Source: Beroe forskalii
Taxonomy: Eukaryota; Ctenophora; Nuda; Beroida; Beroidae
Assembly (NCBI GenBank): GCA_011033025.1
Contig: WFMF01000104.1
Coordinates: forward strand, 186,001-250,000
DNA length: 64,000 nt
Reading direction: 5' to 3'
Shown: positions 56,280-64,000 of the stretch, piece after piece
Position numbering within the stretch: position 1 is the stretch's first letter
Layout of the letters: each line of letters opens with the position of its first letter
Notes under the pieces: generated by a model
What the model was told of the DNA's origin: nothing
Seen by the model: the letters and a program-made list of their open reading frames with translations, nothing else
Databases searched by the model: none
Made by a program: the position numbers and the translations under genes

Positions 56280-56280
<1 letters not shown>
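55705..56280. other. Intergenic, nothing recognised
   Basis: CTTGCGAGTG motifs recur at 55730, 55790 and 55815. No gene seen. Confidence 0.4.

Positions 56281-56350
<70 letters not shown>
56281..56350. repeat. (TA)n microsatellite
   Basis: About 35 TA units. Confidence 0.97.
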
Positions 56351-56352
<2 letters not shown>

Positions 56353-56774
56353 TAGAAATTTTATCTTGCGTTAATAATATAAATAAACTGTTAGTGCATA
56401 AATGAGGGATTCCTTAAAATTGGAAAAAGACCAGAAAAAGACGATATTGCTTAAAAATTTACAAGGAAATGCTCGAAACGTTAAAAGAAAGGTCATGAAG
56501 AGTCTGCAGTGGTTTCTCTGATTTCACAGAGGTACGGGAGGTTTGTTCAGGTGTGTGGGAGTGGAAAAGGGGGGTGCTTTGAGGACAGGGGGCTGTTTAG
56601 TTGGAAAGGTGTTTGAGTGGGTGAGGTATAAAGGTGGGGGGGTGGGTTTTTGATGAGATAGGGGTATGTTAGGTTGAGAGGGGGAAACCCCCTAAACCTA
56701 TCAAACTCCCAAGAAAGTCAATGCCAGTCGCACTCCTAAAAAGCCCCCACTCCTCATTCCCCCAACTTTTAATT

Positions 56775-57235
56775 TTTATTTTGCCGTATCACTGACACCA
56801 ATCTGCCATCACTGAGCCACCTGTCTGCCGTATCACTGACACCAGTCTGACTTATCACTGACACCAGTCTGTATATCACTGACACGGTATGACCTCCTCT
56901 GACACCAGTCTGCCGTACATCACTGTCACCAGTCTGACTTATCATTGACACCAGTCTGACTTATCACTGACACTGAGACACACAGTCTGCCTTATCACTG
57001 ACACCAGTCTGTCGTATCACTGACACCAGTCTGCCATATCACTGACACCGGTATGAGCTTATCACTGACACCAGTCTGCCGTATCACTGACACCAGTCTG
57101 CCCGTCATCACTGACACCAGTCTGACTTATCACTGACACCAGTCTGCCGTATCACTGACACAGTCTGCCGTATCACTGACACCAGTCTGCTGTATCACTG
57201 ACACCAGTCTGACGTGGTCTGCTGACAATTTTCCT
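56775..57235 (-). repeat. 22-bp minisatellite
   Basis: Units of TATCACTGACACCAGTCTG + CCG (variants ACT). It shares GACACCAGT with the 29-bp satellite at 6-7.8 kb, perhaps by chance. Confidence 0.93.
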
Positions 57236-58020
57236 AATACTGTTGTGACACCAGTTTATGGCATCACAGTCTATCACTGACAAATCAATGATATCAACCT
57301 GAATGAACTCTGAAACCAATCGGAAGCGCCTTTGGTACCACTATTTCGTATCATTGACAATTTTCAGACTTAATTAAATATCACTAACAACAGTCTCACT
57401 TTTCACTAAGGCCTGTCGGGTGTATCAACAATCACCACGATATCAGACTGATCAGTAATGAATGATGGGCAAAAATTACCCGATCAAAATTACGCAAAAC
57501 AAAATACAGGGAAATGAAGCATCAGTAGAGCAAATCTGGAATTGTGAAGAACCGGTCCTCTGATGACGTCACCTCGATAACTCATAACTGGTTAACCAAA
57601 CAAGCTCACAAGCTGGAACCACAGGTAACGAAACCATGGAACAAAATTCGAAGAAGCACTGAACAAATGAGCTGTTACGACATCAGAGCACTGCACAGCG
57701 TTCAGCCAATCAGAGACGAGCGTCGCAAAGTTATTTAGGCTCGATGAGATATTTACGCCATGCGCGGCGCATTTTTGACAGAAATCAGTAAATTGGTCAT
57801 AACTTTTGATAGGAGCATCAGAATCACATGATCTTTTTTGCGCTGTGTTACTGAGAACAAGACCTTTCGAATGGTATATAATTTGTCATAGGTTGTTCCG
57901 ACACCGAGTAGCGCAAAAATCGCCCCAACGAGTGCATAGGTTTCGTAGGGGTCCAAATGTGGAACGTTGCGCCGCGCGCGAGGGTAGGGTAACATCCTAC
58001 GACATATTCTATTGAAATTG
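57236..58020. other. Intergenic, nothing recognised
   Basis: The 123-codon minus frame at 57753-58124 runs into hairpin family K and is not supported as a gene. Confidence 0.4.
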
Positions 58021-58037
58021 GGAGTTGAACTGTGACG

Positions 58038-58141
58038 GATTGCTAAACACGTATATCCCTGTGTGGGCTCGCGCGGCGCGCTTCGCGTGTGTCCAGTAGG
58101 GAAGCGCGCGGCGCGTACACGCACCTATGCGGGCTTAGGAA
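58038..58141 (+). repeat. Hairpin family K, copy
   Basis: TTGCTAAACACGTATATCCC ... GGGAAGCGCGCGGCGCGTAC ... CTATGCGGGCTTAGGAAG. Confidence 0.8.
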
Positions 58142-58345
58142 GTCAGAACCCTGAGCGCAGCCCATGAATAGCCTACTAGCTAGGCTTAACCCTATAGATG
58201 AACCATACTTAAGTGCATAAACATAAACACCCGTTATCCACGTTACCCTCTCGTCAAATTCTTAGTTTATCACACCTCTCGAGAATCAGCGCCGCGCGCG
58301 TCATACATCGTACGACAAGTTAAGTTGATACACATAGTATTTCCT

Positions 58346-58541
58346 AAGCTCGCATAGGTGTGTGTACGCGCGCGGCGTTTCCCTACGGGGAAGCGCGCCG
58401 CACAACGCAAACAGGGATATACGTGGTTAGCATCGTATATTCTGTTTGCGTTGCGCGGTGCGCTTCGCCAGAAAGGGGAAGCGCGCGGCGCGTACACAAA
58501 CCTAAGCTATGCGGGCTAAGGAAACGCGCGCGCGCGGCTGA
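58346..58541. repeat. Hairpin family K, two copies
   Basis: First copy inverted (58346-58435), second direct but decayed at its start (58436-58541). GGGGAAGCGCGC/GCGCGCTTCCCC stems in each. Confidence 0.78.
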
Positions 58542-58559
58542 ATAACTAGTACGTAAATC

Positions 58560-59505
58560 AAGCCGCGCGCGCGCGAATATAATAAATTCACTAATCTACA
58601 AAACGCGGAGAAAAACGTTCGTGCCATGCGCGTGTTTTACCGTAAAATTTGCTAGTACATACGTTAATTTTGCTGAAATGTCCCACTTACGGAAGCTGAC
58701 TGAATCAGAATGGTTTTTGATCGACACAAAATTAGAAATGCTTTGCTGACTCAGAGATAAAGGGGAGGCTTACTGAAGTGAGTGCAAAGCAACTCGAAAG
58801 GCCGCTGAATTATTAGCCAAATGTGTTTCCATTGCCTCACCGCCCCGTAGTTTTTTAATTCAGGAAAATTGTTCTCCATTTATAAGAGGTGACGCCACCA
58901 GATACAATAAAAGAGCTGTAGGTATGTCTCTAAACTTATCTCTTTCCAGCAGTCATAATGTTGAACTCAAGATTAAATGCTGAATACAGAATGATTATTC
59001 TAAAAATTAGTCAAAGAGAATAGAGGTTGTCGTTTGATTTCAGAAATTTCGGACAAAATTGAAATTTAAGGGTTCTGTTCAAGTTTCTGATCATAGAAGA
59101 AGTGGTTCGACTAATCAACTATTGTCTGCGTAATTCTTTGTACATTTGACATTTGCATACCGCTGAAATACTACGAAATTGTTATGACTAAATTGCGAGT
59201 AAATGAAACCAGATACCACAGTTCAGTGTGCACATCGAAATCCGACCACTATGAGTGTAGTACTAAGGTGTAAGGGTCTCCAGTGATGACAGTTAATTTC
59301 ATATGGGGTTAAAATCTCTATAAAGACGGATCGGAAACCATGTAATCGAACAAATTCAATACCTTTTATGTGTAGTGTACACTGTACATGCGTAATACGT
59401 ATACATCTCAGTATCGTTGTTTCAATCACGTCATCAAAACCACGTTGAAATACGACATTATGCACCTTCCAGGCATGTTTATGCTATGTATTCAAAAACC
59501 CTATA
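58560..59505. other. Intergenic, nothing recognised
   Basis: No frame with known family; no tandem repeat. Confidence 0.4.
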
Positions 59506-59509
59506 CAGG

Positions 59510-59635
59510 TACCGTGCGCAATAAATTATTACGCACTGTAGTAGTGCCGAAATCCGGATTTATTACGCACTGTAGGTCATAATATTTTATTATGGTGCAG
59601 TGGAACAGTGCGTAATAATTTATTTCACACAGTTG
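59510..59635. repeat. Hairpin with AATAAATTATTACGCACTG arms
   Basis: AATAAATTATTACGCACTG pairs with CAGTGCGTAATAATTTATT; a third TTATTACGCACTGTAG lies between. Confidence 0.8.
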
Positions 59636-59734
59636 AGCAAACTGTACCTTCATATCTTAATTTAAAACATTTCCTTGTGTTTGAAAATATTGCCATTTTT
59701 TGAGTAAAGTCGGTGCATAATTCAGTTTAATAAC

Positions 59735-59866
59735 TCGTAAAAAGTACTAAACTAAGCATTAAAAACCTCGGCCTTCGGCCTCGGTTTTTTAATGCCATAT
59801 TACACACTCGGGCCTTCGGCCCTCGTGTGTAATATGAAGTTTAGTACTTTTTACTCGTTACTAAAC
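59735..59866. repeat. Nested palindrome with CTTCGG loops
   Basis: Outer arms GTAAAAAGTACTAAACT / AGTTTAGTACTTTTTAC enclose two hairpins, CTCGGCCTTCGGCCTCGG-like and CTCGGGCCTTCGGCCCTCG. Confidence 0.88.
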
Positions 59867-60287
59867 CCTTCAATTATAACCCTTATCAGCAATTATAAGA
59901 TCCATCATGTAATAGAAAGCACTGGAAAACACCACCGACCCCTGATCGCAGACTTTGGTGACATGATAGATATGTAAATTGTCCGTTATCTAAAGGATGG
60001 CGGTCTACAGGAAGGAAGGAAGAAGGCTACCCGTGTAATCATCTTTGTTTTCTACCGGAATTGTATTATTGACACTGTTTATTTTGTGTCAGACAATAAC
60101 AGTGGTTTTCTGTCTCAGCAATTTTATTTATTGAATTCGAACAACCTGCAATCAATACCAATTCATCTATAACTATAGAGTATAGTGACTATATTAAACC
60201 CAAGAGATTCATGAAAATACAATGAGTTTTGCATTTTGTGGGTGACGCTACATTACCACTGTGGGTTTTGATACAAAGAAAGGAACT

Positions 60288-63180
60288 AGTAAGGGAATTG
60301 TGTGGAGGGCCTGGGAAAAAATTATTGACAAAGGTTTGAGTGGTTCAATTGACTCTAATAGGTGTCTAGAGTCACCAAAAAAATTGATTCAAATTTTCGA
60401 CTTTCGGAAACCTCAGGGTGGCCACGCCCATTTTTGACCATGGGAATTTTAAAGAAAAATTGTTAAAAATTCATTCAAAAGCAAATAGGGCATGATTATA
60501 CTCTAATCCCATGTTTTTTGGCACGAGAAATCGTTTAGAACCGATATCTAAGTCCTGAAACCAATATTTTGGCCGTTATGGGCCACGCCCACTTTTTGTG
60601 ATCAATATTATGGCCGAAAAGCCAAAATTATTATATGGCTTCAGCTAGGGCATGATTATACTTGAATCCTACGTTTTTTGGCACGAGAAATCGATTTAGG
60701 CAATTACCAAAACGCTAAAATTAATATTTCGGGCATTTTGGACCTCGCCCACTTTTTGGCAAGAGCGTTATGGCCGAAAATCCGAAGTTATTATATGGCA
60801 TCAACTAGCGCATGATTATACTTGAAACCTAGTTTTTTTGGCACGAGAAATCGATTAAAGCAGTAGTCAAAACGTTAGAATTGATATTTTGGGCATTTTG
60901 GACCAAGCCCAAATATTATAATGGCCGAAAATCCAAAATTATTATATAGCTTCAACTAGGGCGTAATTATACTTGAATACTTGGTGTTTTGGCCCGAGAA
61001 ATGGATTAATGCAATTACCAAAACTCCAGTCCAACCTTCTCGGACTCCTGAACAACTTTATCGTACTTCTGAGCAACCCTCTCAGACTCCAGAACAACCC
61101 TCTCGTACCCCTTTACAATCTTCCTGTACTCCTGAACAACCCTATCGGACTTCTGAGCAACCCTCTCGGACTCCTGAACTACTCTTTTGTACTCCTGTCC
61201 AATCCTATCGTACTCCTGAGCGACCCTCTCGTACTCCAGAACAACCATCTCATACTCCTTAACAACCCTCTTGTACTCCTGAACATTGAAGAACACTATT
61301 GTACTTCTAAGCAACCCTCTCGGACTCCTGAGCAACCCTCTCGGACTCCTGAGCAACCCTCTCGGACTCCTGACCAACCCTATCGTACTCCAGAACAACC
61401 CTCTCATACTCAGGTTAACAACCCTCTTGTACTCCAGAACAACCCTCTTTTACTCCTGAACAACCCTCCTGTACTCCAGAAGAACCCTCTTGTACTCCAG
61501 AAGAACCCTCTCGTACTCCTTAACAACCCTCTCGTAGTCTTGACCACCCCTCGTCCCCTCTCGTACTCATGACCAATATTGTCGGACTCCTTAACAACCC
61601 TCTCGTCCCCTCTCGTACTCCTGAACTACGCTCTCGTTCTGGTGAACAACTCTATCGAACTCTTGAGCAACCCTCTCGTACTCTTGACCACCACTCTCGT
61701 GCTTCTAAACTACCCTCTCGTGAACAACCCTATTGGACTCCAGAACAACTCTATCGTACTTCTGAGCAACACTCTTGGACTCCCGAGCAATCCTCTTGTA
61801 CCCTGGGTAGCCTTATGGAACTGCAGGACCTTGGAAATTCGCCTAGAATCTTAAGAGAAAGCATGAGAGAACCACTGAAAAAGACATGCTTTTGGTGAGG
61901 GTTTCCCTCTCATTTTACGACTTTACGTGTTTCCCTTTCTATTATAAGGGATTCCCTCATTTTTAAAGCAATTCCCTCAAAAATAAGCCACTTTTCAATA
62001 CACCCCTTCCAGGAGCTCTACCTTGGAAATATGACCAGATTTCTAGATAGTTTTTTCATACGAGCATGGATGCCTCAGTACCAAATAACCAAAATTTTGA
62101 GTTAACACAACCTACATTCTTCACGGTTTGCCACCGGTTTCAAGGTTAAGGGTCATTCCTCGAGGGATAGCCTTATCAATTTAAAGCTTTCCCTTAAAGA
62201 GGATTCCCTTAATTTGTACACACGGGCCATTAGGTAGATGTGGTCCGAATTACCCAAAATATTAGACTTGGCGTGAAGAAAATTGCTTAAATAAATTCCT
62301 CGTGTCAAAGACCTATTATTCGAGTAAAATCATGTCCTAGCCCCTAGTTGATGCCATATCCAATCCCAATTCCAATATGCCCAAAATATTAGCTCAAGCC
62401 TTTTGGTAATTGCTTTAATCGATTTCTCGTGCCAAAGAAACTAGGATTCAAGGATAATCATGCGCTAGGCTTCACTTTTGATGATGCGCTAGTTGAAGCC
62501 ATATAATAATTTCGGATTATCGGCCATAATGCTCGTGCCAAACAGTGGGCGTGGTCCAAAATGCCAAAAATATTAATTCTAACATTTTGACAACTGCTTT
62601 AATCGATTTCTCGTGCCAAAAAAACTAGGGTTCAAGTATAATCATGCGCTAGTTGATGCCAAATAATAACTTCGGATTTTCGGCCATAATGCTCTTGCCA
62701 AAAAGTGGGCGAGGTCCAAAATGCCCAAAATATTAATTTTAGTGTTTTGATAATTGCTTTAATCGATTTCTCGTGCCAAAAAACGTAGGATTCAAGTATA
62801 ATCATGCCCTAGCTGAAGCCATATAATAATTTTGGCTTTTCGGCCATAATATTGATCACAAAAAGTGGGCGTGGCCCATAACGGCCAAAATATTGGTTTT
62901 AGGACTTAGATATCGGTTCTAAACGATTTCTCGTGCCAAAAAACATGGGATTAGAGTATAATCATGCCCTATTTGCTTTTGAATGAATTTTTAGCAATTT
63001 TTCTTAAAAATTCCCACGGTCAAAAATGGGCGTGGCCACCCTGAGGTTTCCGAAAGTCGAAAATTTGAATCAATTTTTTTGGTGACTCTAGACACCTATT
63101 AGAGTCAATTGAACCACTCAAACCTTTGTCAATAATTTTTTCCCAGATACCATGCCTATATCCAAATAATTCCCTTACTA
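60288..63180. mobile_element. 2.9-kb fold-back element
   Basis: Both ends begin TAGTAAGGGAATT inward. Arms of about 700-900 bp pair (CTCTAATAGGTGTCTAGAGT, AAATGGGCGTGGCC, TTGGCACGAGAAATCG). Each arm is itself a tandem array of ~160-bp units (GGCATGATTATACTTGAA...). The loop holds the 21-bp minisatellite. No transposase. Target duplication not certain. Confidence 0.85.
61035..61830 (+). repeat. 21-bp minisatellite in the fold-back loop
   Basis: Units of CAACCCTCTCGTACTCCTGAA-type; 21 is a multiple of three, so frames spell EQPSRTP or NNPLVLL repeats for up to 199 codons. Not a gene. Confidence 0.9.
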
Positions 63181-64000
63181 AACAAGTCACAAGATGATGT
63201 GTTAATTCTATATTTTAACCGTGTTACTGCCAAAAGCAATACGTCAAAAGGGTGATAAATGGCCGATAGAAAGAGCCAAGATCTATGCAGCTCGTTTTGA
63301 TGAAAGATATTTTCTGTATTTTCCACCACAGTTGCTCTGATAAGTTACAATTTTACTAGGAATAAAACCTGTTCAGTGTTTGTACTGTGGCCTTGGACCA
63401 TGCTTGGCTCTTTTTCTGGGCCATTTTACGAGGAGTTGCTTTGACTGATTAGCACATACTGCATAGTTTATACGGGTTAATATAAATAACATTTTAACAT
63501 ACTTACGACTCGATGCAACAGCATGGTTATTGGGAAGACGTAATTGGGGACTGGGAATGACCATTGAATATCGATAAAATACAATACACTTTCAGTTGTG
63601 ATAGGGAAATCAATTGTTGGGGATTACAAAAGATTTACAATACAAAAGTTCTTGACTCAATATCAATACTTTAAAAATGTTAATATAATATTATTGAGTT
63701 TTAGAGAAAACTGATAACATATCAGAGAATGATATTCAATTTCATATCATCATAATATTAAAGTATTAAATTGAAAATTTTGAACAAAGTATTTGAGTTG
63801 GCAACTGAATAAATAATACTAGACAAATTTTACTTATAATACAGTGAAATTGGCATTGCTAATTAAATGAAAATTCTATGAACTACAAGGAAGAAGGAAG
63901 ATTACAAAAGCCCGCTAACATATTTTATTTATTGAATTAAACTCAACGTGCATTTAAACAAAAAATCCGTGATTGTTTCAACTAAAGGTCAAATACTTTT
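63181..64000. other. Right end, nothing recognised
   Basis: AT-rich. A 63-codon minus frame at 63373-63564 has no known family. Confidence 0.4.

Noticed and set aside
60973-61898. Long repeat-protein frames (EQPSRTP, NNPLVLL)
   Set aside because: 21-bp minisatellite read in different frames and on both strands; no start context or conserved domain.
1-64000. Retrovirus, LTR retrotransposon, Polinton or toxin gene
   Set aside because: No LTR pairs, protease/integrase, capsid or envelope signatures were seen; retroelement traces are LINE-, Penelope- or SINE-like.

Overview
The window is nuclear DNA of a multicellular animal, most likely an invertebrate; the species cannot be named from this sequence. 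Two conserved host genes are legible, both split by introns with ordinary GT-AG signals: a TAF1B-like RNA polymerase I factor (minus strand, about 11.6-13.4 kb) and an SMCR8-like gene (minus strand, about 20.9-35.7 kb). I rebuilt the SMCR8-like gene as fourteen exons whose reading phases agree at every junction. Smaller host traces are a last coding exon with a poly(A) signal at 46.99-47.34 kb (plus strand) and the C-terminus of a membrane protein near 17.8-18.1 kb (minus strand). Almost everything else is repeats.

Layout. 0-11.1 kb is a large imperfect palindrome. Its arms share flanking sequence, a 29-bp satellite and a 20-bp satellite. A tandem array of four non-autonomous Helitrons (3.46-5.85 kb) and a LINE ORF1 relic lie near its centre. 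11.0-11.5 kb holds more Helitrons. 11.6-13.4 kb is TAF1B, with a 12-bp minisatellite just upstream (13.5-14.5 kb). 15.4-20.6 kb is an inverted repeat built from Penelope-like element (PLE) pieces; its right arm reads like badly called sequence. 20.9-35.7 kb is SMCR8. Its introns carry a long-inverted-repeat element, an 11/22-bp minisatellite, a PLE 3' end with hammerhead-like cores, and a cluster of at least seven Helitrons.

36-64 kb is almost gene-free. It holds a CR1-like LINE relic with nested insertions, two 56-62 bp micro-elements with 8-bp target duplications, several inverted-repeat elements, a poly(A)-tailed retro-insertion, and a 2.4-kb element with TAA target duplications (PIF/Harbinger-like). 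It also holds a 1,478-bp tandem duplication full of TTCG-loop hairpins, and a 2.9-kb fold-back element around a 21-bp minisatellite.

How things fit. TAF1B (Pol I initiation) and SMCR8 (C9orf72-WDR41 complex, autophagy and lysosome signalling) are unrelated; I see no operon or joint system. What stands out is the transposon record: empty and filled sites, nested insertions and clean target duplications can be read directly. No retrovirus, LTR element or Polinton was recognised. Two stretches (about 18.3-20.2 and 45.9-46.9 kb) should be treated as doubtful consensus.
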